Assembly (NCBI GenBank): GCA_018222765.1
Contig: JAAEZT010000017.1
Location: forward strand, 19,791 to 83,790
Direction: 5' to 3'
DNA length: 64,000 bases
From: a bacterium
GTDB lineage: Bacteria; Verrucomicrobiota; Verrucomicrobiia; Verrucomicrobiales; Akkermansiaceae
Numbering within the stretch: position 1 is the first letter of the stretch; each line of letters opens with the position of its first letter. The position numbers and the translations under genes were made by a program. Positions 35,163 through 42,982 of this stretch are shown here, piece by piece. Below the pieces are notes generated by a model, which saw nothing but the letters and a program-made list of their open reading frames with translations, did no database searches and was not told where the DNA came from.

Positions 35163-37084
35163 GACCTCTATTCTACTTTCTTTCTTTTTCGCTGATTAGT
35201 CAGTTTGTCTTGGCGGGCACGCCTCCGGCTTATCGAGTCACCAAGATTCCTAATCCACCGTCGAAGTTCGAGACCAAGCAAATCGATGGTTTGGATTTCC
35301 TTCCCGATGGACGCATGGCGGTTTGTTTACCGAGTGGAGAGGTCTTTCTTTATAGTCCTAAGAGTAAGAAATGGCAGCTCTTCGCAGAGGGTTTGCATAA
35401 TCCTCTCGGGCTCATTGGAGAGTCAAATACATCCTTGATTATTTCGCAACGACCCGAGGTGACTCGGGTGAGCGATACCGATGGGGATGGAAAGGCTGAT
35501 GATTTTGAGGTGCTCACGGACGCTTTCGGGATGTCCGGGAATTATCATGAATTTCATTTTACCCCGGTGAAGGATAAAGAGGGGGCGCTCTACTTCTCTC
35601 TGGGAACCGGGTCATCGGGAGACGGGATTCGTTCGATCGTGAGAGGGAAGTTTGATCCCCGGGGTCGCCCCGGGCGCATGCATGCCTCGACGCCTTATCG
35701 CGGCTGTGTGATGAAGCTGACCAAGGATGGGAAAACGATTCCTTGGTCATACGGGCATCGTACTCCTAACGGTTTGGGCCTCGATCTGGAGGGGAATCTC
35801 TTTGTGACCGATAATCAGGGAGATTGGGTCGGTTCGAGTAAGTTGTTTCATGTCAAAGAAGGGCGCTTCTATGGACATGTAGCCAGCCTGACGTGGAAGA
35901 AAGGATTCAAAGGTGCGCCTTTGGAGGCCGATCCCAGGGAGTTGGCCAAGATGCGAAGTCGGGCTGCGGTGGTATTTCCGCATGGATCGATGGCGAACTC
36001 TCCAACACAGGTTCTTGCGATTACCCCTGAAGCCAAGTTTGGTCCCTTCACGGGGCAGCTACTTGTGGGTGAGATGAACCGGAATCGCATTGTCAGAGTG
36101 ATGCTGGAAGAAGTAGACGGCGAATTGCAGGGGGCCTGTGTTCCGTTTATCGATGGCGGCGCATTAGCCAGAGGCTGCAATCGCATGGCTTGGGCTCCCG
36201 ATGGCAGTCTCTATGTGGGGCACACCAAGCACACTTGGGCTGGTGGCGAGGGGATTTCCCGCGTTGAATGGAATGGCGAGGATCCTTTCGAGGTCGCTTC
36301 GATGAAGCTGATGAAGGATGGTTTTCGTTTTAGCTTTACCAAGCCGGTTGACCGAGAGCTTGCTGAAGATCCTGCGAATTGGCCGTTTAAGCGCTACTAT
36401 TACAAATACCACAAATCCTATGGCTCCCCGCAAACTGGGGTTACCCCGATTGAGGTTGAATCGGTGGAGGTTTCCAAGAACGGTAAAACGGTCATGGTTC
36501 GTCTGAAGGAGTTGAAGGCCTGGCATATTCACGAAGTGAACATCAGGGGCTTGAAATCGGCGGATGGAACGTCGCTGGCCAATTCCTATCTGGCCTACAC
36601 TCTCAATCGCTTGCTTGAGAATACCCCACCAGATCCTCTCCATGTGAGTGGGAAAGCCTCTCCGAAAAAGACTCTTCAAGGAGAGCCGGTTAAAGTGATT
36701 GATCCGATTGGGACGGTTTATCAGGCCGAGGATGCAAAACGCCGTGGGGTGGGGCTCGCAACTGGACATAGCGGATTTACCGGGAGAAATTATGCTGATT
36801 TTGGGGAGGGAGAGCAGTCAATCGGGTGGACCGTCGAAAGCGCCAAGAGCGGGCAGGGAAAAATTCTTATTCGTTACGCTCTTGGAGCAAGTAAGCGCCC
36901 GCTCAAGTTGATTGTGAATGGAAAAGATGTCGGTATTTTGCCATTTCCCCCCACCGGGGATTGGAAAAAGTGGGGTGATCTGATCAGTCCGGTGACCTTG
37001 AAGAAGGGGGAGAACAAAATTGTCCTTCAAACGAATGGTGCCAGTGGAGGGAACATTGATCATCTTCAGGTGGTTGAACCGTAG
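35159..37084 (+). CDS. Exported beta-propeller (putative dehydrogenase) with C-terminal carbohydrate-binding module
   Basis: 641 residues, signal peptide to ~19. Residues ~30-390 form a six-bladed NHL/soluble glucose dehydrogenase-like propeller (FETKQIDGLDFLPDGRMAVC, DTDGDGKADDFEVL, YRGCVMKLTKDGKTIPWSYGHRTPNGLGLDLEGNLFVTDNQGDW, GCNRMAWAPDGSLYVGHTKH). Residues ~395-480 hold a small beta domain, and ~500-641 resemble a CBM6/35-like module (TVYQAEDAKRRGVGLATGHSGFTGRNYADFGEGEQSIGWTV...GGNIDHLQVV). Together with the upstream cytochrome c it suggests sugar oxidation outside the membrane, coupled to respiration; PQQ dependence is not shown by sequence. Confidence 0.85.
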   Translation: MRPLFYFLSFSLISQFVLAGTPPAYRVTKIPNPPSKFETKQIDGLDFLPDGRMAVCLPSGEVFLYSPKSKKWQLFAEGLHNPLGLIGESNTSLIISQRPEVTRVSDTDGDGKADDFEVLTDAFGMSGNYHEFHFTPVKDKEGALYFSLGTGSSGDGIRSIVRGKFDPRGRPGRMHASTPYRGCVMKLTKDGKTIPWSYGHRTPNGLGLDLEGNLFVTDNQGDWVGSSKLFHVKEGRFYGHVASLTWKKGFKGAPLEADPRELAKMRSRAAVVFPHGSMANSPTQVLAITPEAKFGPFTGQLLVGEMNRNRIVRVMLEEVDGELQGACVPFIDGGALARGCNRMAWAPDGSLYVGHTKHTWAGGEGISRVEWNGEDPFEVASMKLMKDGFRFSFTKPVDRELAEDPANWPFKRYYYKYHKSYGSPQTGVTPIEVESVEVSKNGKTVMVRLKELKAWHIHEVNIRGLKSADGTSLANSYLAYTLNRLLENTPPDPLHVSGKASPKKTLQGEPVKVIDPIGTVYQAEDAKRRGVGLATGHSGFTGRNYADFGEGEQSIGWTVESAKSGQGKILIRYALGASKRPLKLIVNGKDVGILPFPPTGDWKKWGDLISPVTLKKGENKIVLQTNGASGGNIDHLQVVEP

Positions 37085-37156
37085 TGCTGTGCCGGAGCTC
37101 GGCGTTCCCCGGGGAATAAACCTTGTTCTCGATGAGCAATTTATCATTGTTGGGGA

Positions 37157-38533
37157 ATGATGCGTATCCGTCTTGCTAGTTTGTTTGCTACCCTCTCGCT
37201 CGGTAGCGCCCTGGGCGCGAAGCCCAACATTATCATGATCATGGCCGATGACATGGGCTATGAAACGGTGGGGGCGAATGGGTGTGAGGACTACAAGACA
37301 CCAAATATTGACAAGATGGCAAAGAGCGGGATGCGTTTCACCAATGCCTTTGCCAATCCGATTTGCACTCCTTCGCGGGTGAAGTTGATGACGGGGAAAT
37401 TCAACGTTCGGAATTACACCCAGTTTGGCTACCTCGATCATGATCAGAAAACCTTCGGAAATTACTTTCGCGATGCGGGATACAAGACCTGTATCTCGGG
37501 GAAGTGGCAACTGGGGAATGGAAATGAAGGGCCCTCGCATTTTGGTTTTGATCAATCCTGCCTCTGGCAATTAAAGAAGGGAAATAGCCATACCATCGAC
37601 GGCAAGAAATACGACAGTCGCCACACCAGTCCGGATTTGACCATCAACGGAGAATACAAGGAGTTTCGAAATGGCGAGTTTGGTCCGGATGTTTGCGTTG
37701 ATTTTATCGAGAAATTTCTCGGGGAAAGCAAAGACGATCCTTTCTTTATATATTACCCCATGATTCTCCCGCACTGTCCCTTCGTCCCGACTCCGGGCAC
37801 GCCGAATTACGATCCCAAGTCACCGGGGAGCCCGAGTTACAAAGGGGACGCCAAGTATTTCAAAAATATGGTCGAGCACGTTGATAAGCTGGTGGGGAGG
37901 ATCGTTTCCAAAGTTGATGCTCTGGGGCTATCCGAAAACACCTTGATCGTGTTTACAGGTGATAATGGCACGGATTCGCCAGTTGTGACGTCCTGGAAGG
38001 GAAAGAAGATCGCAGGAGGCAAAGGGAAAGGGAATGATGACAGCGGAGTGCGAACGCCATTCTTTGTGACGATGCCGGGGACGGTGCAGGCAGGGAAAGT
38101 GAGCGATGAGTTGGTTGATTTTTCCGATCTGTTGCCGACCTTCTGTGAATTGGCTAAGATTGATTTTTCTGCTGATAAGAATCTCGATGGGGTTAGCTTG
38201 TTGCCAAGCTTAACAGGTAAAGGGGAGCGTGATAAACCATGGTCTTATTTGTTCTACAGTCGGAATGATGGTTCGAGGGAAGCTTCTTCGGTAGTGGTGC
38301 GAAATGCCACGCATTTGGTTTTTCGAAAAGGTGGTCCGACGAAGGAGGTGCAGTGTTTCAACTGTGCGATTCCTTTTGAAAGGAAGCTTCACGAAGTGCA
38401 GGACCAGAGTGAGGGGGATCGCCAGGTTTATGCCGAATTGACCAAGGTGATGAAGGATTACGATGCTCGTTTTCAAAGTGAACTGAGCGAGGAAGCGGTG
38501 GCGAAGTGGCAGAAGAAGAGGAAGAAAAAGTAG
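37157..38533 (+). CDS. Secreted S1 sulfatase (CTPSR type)
   Basis: 458 residues, signal peptide to ~20 (LGSALGA-KP). NIIMIMADDMGYETVGANGCEDYKTPNIDKMAKSG, canonical formylglycine site C70-T-P-S-R74 (PICTPSRVKLMTGKFNVRNY), GKWQLGNGN, YYPMILPHCPFVPTP, VFTGDNGTDS and GVRTPFFVTMPG define an S1 sulfatase. The ICTPSRVKLMTGK version and the short tail ending RFQSELSEEAVAKWQKKRKKK suit the S1_7/8-like group found in polysaccharide-degrading bacteria. It lies 72 bases after the propeller-CBM gene and may be cotranscribed with it. A relic of a different sulfatase follows. Confidence 0.94.
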   Translation: MMRIRLASLFATLSLGSALGAKPNIIMIMADDMGYETVGANGCEDYKTPNIDKMAKSGMRFTNAFANPICTPSRVKLMTGKFNVRNYTQFGYLDHDQKTFGNYFRDAGYKTCISGKWQLGNGNEGPSHFGFDQSCLWQLKKGNSHTIDGKKYDSRHTSPDLTINGEYKEFRNGEFGPDVCVDFIEKFLGESKDDPFFIYYPMILPHCPFVPTPGTPNYDPKSPGSPSYKGDAKYFKNMVEHVDKLVGRIVSKVDALGLSENTLIVFTGDNGTDSPVVTSWKGKKIAGGKGKGNDDSGVRTPFFVTMPGTVQAGKVSDELVDFSDLLPTFCELAKIDFSADKNLDGVSLLPSLTGKGERDKPWSYLFYSRNDGSREASSVVVRNATHLVFRKGGPTKEVQCFNCAIPFERKLHEVQDQSEGDRQVYAELTKVMKDYDARFQSELSEEAVAKWQKKRKKK

Positions 38534-38561
38534 GAGTCCGGCGCCTCCAAAATTTCAGGGT

Positions 38562-38666
38562 AGGACAGATGATTACAGCATTGGTTTTGACGAGGGTCAC
38601 CCGGTTGATCCAAAGGGACCCAAAGAGAAATTCAGCGGAAAGATTTTGCAGTTGCAGTTGGTGTAG
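38562..38666 (+). pseudogene. Relic of an arylsulfatase C-terminus
   Basis: In frame 3 the sequence reads (R)TDDYSIGFDEGHPVDPKGPKEKFSGKILQLQLV and then TAG (38664-38666). This is the end of arylsulfatases (pattern: l.iG.D.G.pV...y...f.FsG.i..v.i.l). No upstream sulfatase frame connects to it; the preceding sulfatase ends in another frame at 38533. It is the stub of a deleted gene. Confidence 0.65.
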
Positions 38667-38747
38667 GCGGACCGCTGGGACCGATCACTCGGATTGATGG
38701 AAATTCTGCGATTGTGTGGGCTTGTTCCTTCTTCTATCACCATCGCG

Positions 38748-40430
38748 ATGAGAAATCGTATGGGGATTTTAAGGTTTGTCTTGTTGACGTTTTTGGGATG
38801 CGGCGGTCTGGAGGCTCAGGATACTCCTGAAATCTTCGAAGCTGAGATTGTCATCTACGGTGACGCGGCGGTTGGTGTCACCGCGGCAGTTCAGGCGGCC
38901 AAGATGGGGAAGTCTGCTTTATTGATATCCCAGTATGGGCATCTCGGGGGGATGACCAGTAGTGGACTTGGGTGGACTGATATTGGAAATTCAAAGATTC
39001 TGGGCGGTCTTTCCCGGGAGTTTTATCATCAGGCCTATCTGCACTATCAAAAGCCGGAAGCCTGGGTTCAGCAGAGCAAAGACCTTTTTCCAAAGAAAGG
39101 GCAGGGGGCGCCGACCTTCGATGATGCCACTGGATTGGCTTCGGTTTTTGAGCCCAAGGTTGCCGAGATGATTTTTGACAAGTGGATTGCCGGGGCAGGC
39201 GTCCGCGTTGTGAAAGGTCGTTTGAAGTTGGAGAAGGGAGCGGAGATGGATGGGGAACGCATTACGGGAATTCATCTTGAAGGCGGGCAGCGCATCAAGG
39301 GGAAGATGTTTATCGATGCGTCGTATGAGGGTGATTTGTTGGCTGCTGCGGGAGTGAAGTTTGTCGTCGGGCGTGAAGCAAATTCCCAGTATCAAGAAGT
39401 GTCAAATGCGATCACCAAGCCGGTGCACGGAAATAATTTACGGAACGGGATCGATCCCTATCGGGTTCCGGGCGATGCTGCGAGCGGGTTGCTACCTGGG
39501 GTGAACCAGTTTAACGAGGCGGAAATCGGGGCGGCGGATCATCGATTGCAGGCATTTTGCTATCGAATGTGCCTGACGGATGCTCCTGAAAACCGGGTGA
39601 AAATTTCCAAGCCCAAGGGCTACAAGGAGGAAGATTATGAGATTCTTTTTCGGTCGATTGCGGCGGGTCAGAAGAGCCACTTTTTTAAACTCTCCCCGAT
39701 GCCGAACCGTAAAACCGACTCCAACAATATCGGCGGGATCTCTACGGATTTTATTGGAATGAATTATAGTCCGCTTGCTCCTGATCATTCGGATTACTGG
39801 AACTGGACAACGTTGTCGCATAAGGAGCGTGAGGTCCTTGCCGGCAGGCATCGGGAGTGGCAATTGGGTTTGGTTTGGAGTTTGCAAAATCATCCCCGTG
39901 TTCCGGAAGGAATGAGAAAGCAGAATGCCCGTTGGGGGCTTCCAAAAGACGAGTTTGTTGATAACAATCATTGGCCCTACAATCTCTATGTTCGAGAGGG
40001 TCGGCGGATGGTTTCCGATTTCGTCATGACCGAGCACCAGTGCCGACAGAATCCAAAGTATCCTGCCGTGGAGGACTCCGTGGGGATGGGTGCTTACACC
40101 ATGGATTCCCACAACGTTCAGCGAGTGGTTTACAAAGGGAATTTGAAAAATGAGGGTGACATCCAGCGGAGCTTGGGTGGCAAACCCTATCCGATCTCTT
40201 ACAAATCGATTGTTCCGGCCAAAGGGGAATGTGAAAATATTTTGGTTCCGTGGTGTCTCTCGTCATCACATATTGCCTTCGGCTCGATTCGGATGGAGCC
40301 GGTTGGCATGGTCCTCGGACAAAGTTCCGCGACGGCTGCTGCAATCGCGATCGATGACAAGGTTTCGGTTCAGGAAGTAGACTACAAAAAGCTAAAGGTC
40401 CGGCTTATTCAGGATGGACAGAAGCTTTGA
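38748..40430 (+). CDS. Exported FAD-dependent oxidoreductase (FAD_oxidored family)
   Basis: 560 residues from the ATG at 38748; an ATG 18 codons upstream (38694) is less likely because the signal peptide (MRNRMGILRFVLLTFLGCGGLEAQ) starts here. FAD-binding Rossmann motif is at ~35-65 (AEIVIYGDAAVGVTAAVQAAKMGKSALLISQYGHLGGMTSSGL). The canonical third Gly is replaced (GDAAVG), as often in this family. A SYEGDLLAAAGV segment and the C-terminal SSHIAFGSIRMEPVGMVLGQSSATAAAIAID complete the signature of PF12831-type proteins. Substrate unknown; these accompany glycan catabolism in Verrucomicrobia. It follows the sulfatase relic and ends at a strong terminator. Confidence 0.85.
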   Translation: MRNRMGILRFVLLTFLGCGGLEAQDTPEIFEAEIVIYGDAAVGVTAAVQAAKMGKSALLISQYGHLGGMTSSGLGWTDIGNSKILGGLSREFYHQAYLHYQKPEAWVQQSKDLFPKKGQGAPTFDDATGLASVFEPKVAEMIFDKWIAGAGVRVVKGRLKLEKGAEMDGERITGIHLEGGQRIKGKMFIDASYEGDLLAAAGVKFVVGREANSQYQEVSNAITKPVHGNNLRNGIDPYRVPGDAASGLLPGVNQFNEAEIGAADHRLQAFCYRMCLTDAPENRVKISKPKGYKEEDYEILFRSIAAGQKSHFFKLSPMPNRKTDSNNIGGISTDFIGMNYSPLAPDHSDYWNWTTLSHKEREVLAGRHREWQLGLVWSLQNHPRVPEGMRKQNARWGLPKDEFVDNNHWPYNLYVREGRRMVSDFVMTEHQCRQNPKYPAVEDSVGMGAYTMDSHNVQRVVYKGNLKNEGDIQRSLGGKPYPISYKSIVPAKGECENILVPWCLSSSHIAFGSIRMEPVGMVLGQSSATAAAIAIDDKVSVQEVDYKKLKVRLIQDGQKL

Positions 40431-40448
40431 GGTCGTGTGGGTTGAAAT

Positions 40449-40480
40449 AAAAAGGGCTCATATTTCGATGAGCCCTTTTT
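40449..40480. terminator. Bidirectional intrinsic terminator
   Basis: AAAAAGGGCTCAT (40449-40461) pairs perfectly with ATGAGCCCTTTTT (40468-40480) around a 6-base loop; T-runs flank it on both strands. It closes the FAD oxidoreductase gene and the convergent repeat-protein gene. Confidence 0.92.
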
Positions 40481-40506
40481 GAATGGGGGGTGATGAATGG
40501 CAGATA

Positions 40507-41877
40507 CTAGTATTTGCGCTTCGGAGACTGGATGGCCTTTTGCACCTCGGAGGGGAGCCCGCTATCAGCGAGCCACTCGGCGGCGGCTTTCGGGTTGCGG
40601 CGAAAGTAGGATTGTCCGGCTCTGGTGAGGGACTGGTTGCGAAGAGTTGGGTCGCTGATGTCGCTGGCCCAGGCGATGGCTGTTTCCGGGTCTTGTCGAG
40701 CGTAGCCGTCGGCAAATCCTTTGATGGCGAAATCGCGTTTGGGGGAGTCGGACATGGTGAGGAGGTAATTTCCGGCGGCGACGGGGTCTCGGTCTTCCCA
40801 GTCATCGAAGGCGGAATTGAGACCGTATTTCTGGCCGTCGCCTTCGGGAAGTTTATCGAGCCAGGTGACGGCAGCCATTGGGTTTTTCTCGGCCCATTCG
40901 CCTCCGACTTCGCGAACGGCTCTGGCGGCATAATCCCGATCGGCGAATTTTTCAATCCAAGCTGCGGCCGCTTCGGGGTCCGTGCGGACGTAACGGGAGG
41001 CGACGGTGTTCATGGCGGCTCCTTTCAGTGGGCCCTCAGGAAGGGATTCAGTCCAGATGGAAGCTCCGACCAGACCATCGGACCGCAGAGCTTCGCCGGC
41101 GACGATAGACATAAGGCGGTCGGCATCCTTGCGTCCTTCGATGGCGAGGGAGGAAACGTATTCCGCGGCTTCATCGCGATTCCGGTCGGCGAGACCGGTG
41201 ACGATGCCGCTTTCGAGGAAGGCTTTTTGTTTGAGGAGGTCTTCGGGGAGCTCGGTCAACATGGCGATGGCTCCTTTTGGGTCGTTGGCGGCCCATCCGT
41301 TGATGATCCGATAGAGATCCTGCCGAAGGGCCTCTTTCTTGACGTTACTGCCTGTAGTATCCGTGGTCATGGCATCGGTAAAGGCTGCTCTTCCGGCGAT
41401 GGCACCCCAGGCGTAGTTAAAGTCGGCCCATTCACGGGGTGAATGATGATACTTATCCCCGAGTTCGGTGAGTTGAGCTCGAATGGCGGAGGCGTTTTCC
41501 GCGGTCATTCCTTCAAGGAGCTTGCTGAAAGCGAGGCGTCGCTTTACGGGATTGGGATCGGTGAGGGCTTCTTTGGCGAGAACCTCGATGCCATCCTCTG
41601 AGAAGAGAGCTCCTCCAAAGATTTGAGCGATGAGAGCTTCCTCTTCTTTTGATGAGCCTGAACGGCTATTTCGACGGGAGTTGGGATTAGAAGGATTGGA
41701 ACTGCTTCCGCCTCCGTCACGATAGAGCCGGGAGGATGATTCCGATCTCCCCGGGGTGTCGGCGGATGAATTTTCGCTGGAATCTTTGCTCCAGCGGGTG
41801 CCGATGAAAAATGCGGTGATCAAGGCGAGCAGCCAAGTTCCGTGGACTTTTAAGAATGTATTATTCATGGCGCTCAT
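40507..41877 (-). CDS. Membrane-anchored 32-residue tandem-repeat protein
   Basis: 456 residues; start ATG at 41877 or 41868. An N-terminal hydrophobic helix (TWLLALITAFFIGT, ~14-27) with a Ser/Asn/Gly-rich linker (~30-80) suggests a membrane anchor with an exported body. The C-terminal half is a regular repeat: (W/Y)xxx(D/N)P-x-A-A-x-x-W occurs with its Pro at residues 301, 333, 365, 397 and 429, an exact 32-residue spacing, with weaker copies at ~200 and ~235. This is an alpha-solenoid pattern of the TPR/HEAT kind. No enzyme motif. I do not recognise a function; similar repeat proteins are frequent in Verrucomicrobia. Confidence 0.85.
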   Translation of the reverse strand: MSAMNNTFLKVHGTWLLALITAFFIGTRWSKDSSENSSADTPGRSESSSRLYRDGGGSSSNPSNPNSRRNSRSGSSKEEEALIAQIFGGALFSEDGIEVLAKEALTDPNPVKRRLAFSKLLEGMTAENASAIRAQLTELGDKYHHSPREWADFNYAWGAIAGRAAFTDAMTTDTTGSNVKKEALRQDLYRIINGWAANDPKGAIAMLTELPEDLLKQKAFLESGIVTGLADRNRDEAAEYVSSLAIEGRKDADRLMSIVAGEALRSDGLVGASIWTESLPEGPLKGAAMNTVASRYVRTDPEAAAAWIEKFADRDYAARAVREVGGEWAEKNPMAAVTWLDKLPEGDGQKYGLNSAFDDWEDRDPVAAGNYLLTMSDSPKRDFAIKGFADGYARQDPETAIAWASDISDPTLRNQSLTRAGQSYFRRNPKAAAEWLADSGLPSEVQKAIQSPKRKY

Positions 41878-41973
41878 TGTTAGGCTTGGTATTTGTATAC
41901 CACCTTGAGGAGCTAAGACGGGGAGCGGTGAAGATTCCTTTCAAAGCGTGAAGTCTTCCTGTCTTCCCCTCAC

Positions 41974-42011
41974 AAAAAAAGCTCCCGCAGGATGATCTCG
42001 AGGAGCTTTTT
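41974..42011 (-). terminator. Intrinsic terminator downstream of hslO and the PEP-CTERM relic
   Basis: AAAAAGCTCC (41976-41985) and GGAGCTTTTT (42002-42011) form a 10-bp stem with a 16-base loop; the minus strand continues into seven T. It lies inside the relic's open frame, which shows the frame there is not functional. It now probably ends the hslO transcript. Confidence 0.75.
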
Positions 42012-42217
42012 GAAGTCTTGAAATCAGGAATCGAGCGGCGTCGGCGGCGTAAGAGAGCCCGGCCGGTTAGGCTAAGGAGTCCGAGCGAGGTAGGCTCGGA
42101 AATTAAGGTAATGCCATTGTCCCTGATATCTTGGATCGCGGTCTGGTCGACGGCTTCGTCCCAGATGGTGACATCAAGGACGGGCAGGAGCTTGAGGAGG
42201 ATCATTGATTCTCTTGG
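42012..42217 (-). pseudogene. Relic of a LamG-type PEP-CTERM protein C-terminus
   Basis: On the minus strand an in-frame stretch reads LPVLDVTIWDEAVDQTAIQDIRDNGITLISEPTSLGLLSLTGRALLRRRRRS. VTIWDEAVDQTAIQDI is the last strand/helix of LamG-like domains, and SEPTSLGLLSLTG-RALLRRRRR is a PEP-CTERM sorting signal (PEP triad, hydrophobic stretch broken by one Arg, Arg cluster). The usual stop after the Arg run is missing: the frame continues through a terminator (41974-42011). Nothing of the rest of the gene remains; hslO ends immediately upstream. The Arg in the membrane stretch and lost stop mark it as decayed. The remaining bases to 41878 hold the promoter region of the repeat-protein gene. Confidence 0.6.
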
Positions 42218-42979
42218 CTAAAGATCTTCCCGCGTGACGGTGTATTTCCGGGCGCATCTCGGGCATTGGATGGAGATGGCGGGGTCGTCGCCGAAGAGTT
42301 CCTCGGGTTTTTCTTTCCAGGCGGAGAGTGAGGGGAGGATGCGCTCGAGGCTGCAGCCGCACGCGAATTTGAATTTGCGGGTTTCGAGGGTTTTGTGCTC
42401 CTCGGTTTCAGTGAGAGTGGAGACTTGCTCGGTAGTGAGGGCGGCGAACCATTCTTCATCGAAGTCTGGTTGGGCTGCGATGAGGACGTAGTTGTCGTCG
42501 GGGAGTTTGAAGAGCTTGCCGGGGCGTTGTTCCGATTGGTCGTAGAAGTGTTGCAGCCACTCAACGGGATCGGTGGTGTCGACTTCGATGGTTGAAAGGC
42601 GTGGCTCGGCGCCCGGAAGAGTGGTTTGGGAGTATAGGAAATTACGGTCGGGTTCGCGGACGTCTTCGGTGAAGAGGCGACCGGTGATGTATTCGTTGGT
42701 GGACGATCCGGTCGCAAAAAAATTGACGCGAGGCGCCCGGATGTTGGCGGTCCAGGCGATGGTCTCGGCCCAGGGCCGGGCGGTGAGGTGGAGGGTTAGG
42801 GTGGCAAGGAGGTCCTTGAGCGGCGTGTCGAGATTTTCGGGATGGCGTTGGCCGATGTCCATCAGGTGAAGATAGTAGTCGGTGAAGATGGGCGTGAAGT
42901 TCGCGCGTACAGCGAGGACGTTGCGATGGCGGATGAAAATGGATTCAACCTTGGTGAATTCGGCGACGGCTTCGGGCAT
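42218..42979 (-). CDS. hslO: Hsp33-family redox-regulated chaperone
   Basis: 253 residues. The C-terminal zinc centre is intact: C207-x-C209 (FACGCSLERILPSL) and C239-x-x-C242 (IQCPRCARKYTV), 29 residues apart. The N-terminal part (AEFTKVESIFIRHRNVLAVRANFTPIFTDYYLHLM...) is shorter and more divergent than in E. coli Hsp33 but keeps the fold's helices. Hsp33 is inactive when reduced with Zn bound; hypochlorite or peroxide plus heat oxidises the cysteines and exposes a holdase surface. The methyltransferase gene follows 3 bases downstream on the minus strand, in the order methyltransferase then hslO in transcription. Confidence 0.9.
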   Translation of the reverse strand: MPEAVAEFTKVESIFIRHRNVLAVRANFTPIFTDYYLHLMDIGQRHPENLDTPLKDLLATLTLHLTARPWAETIAWTANIRAPRVNFFATGSSTNEYITGRLFTEDVREPDRNFLYSQTTLPGAEPRLSTIEVDTTDPVEWLQHFYDQSEQRPGKLFKLPDDNYVLIAAQPDFDEEWFAALTTEQVSTLTETEEHKTLETRKFKFACGCSLERILPSLSAWKEKPEELFGDDPAISIQCPRCARKYTVTREDL

Positions 42980-42982
42980 GAC

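Noticed and set aside
40483..41442. 319-codon plus-strand frame antisense to the 32-residue repeat gene
   Set aside because: It is antisense to the regularly repeating protein, whose exact 32-residue period proves the minus strand is coding.
42005..42100. A functional PEP-CTERM protein
   Set aside because: The hydrophobic stretch contains an Arg, the stop after the Arg cluster is lost, and there is no N-terminal part; it is reported only as a relic.
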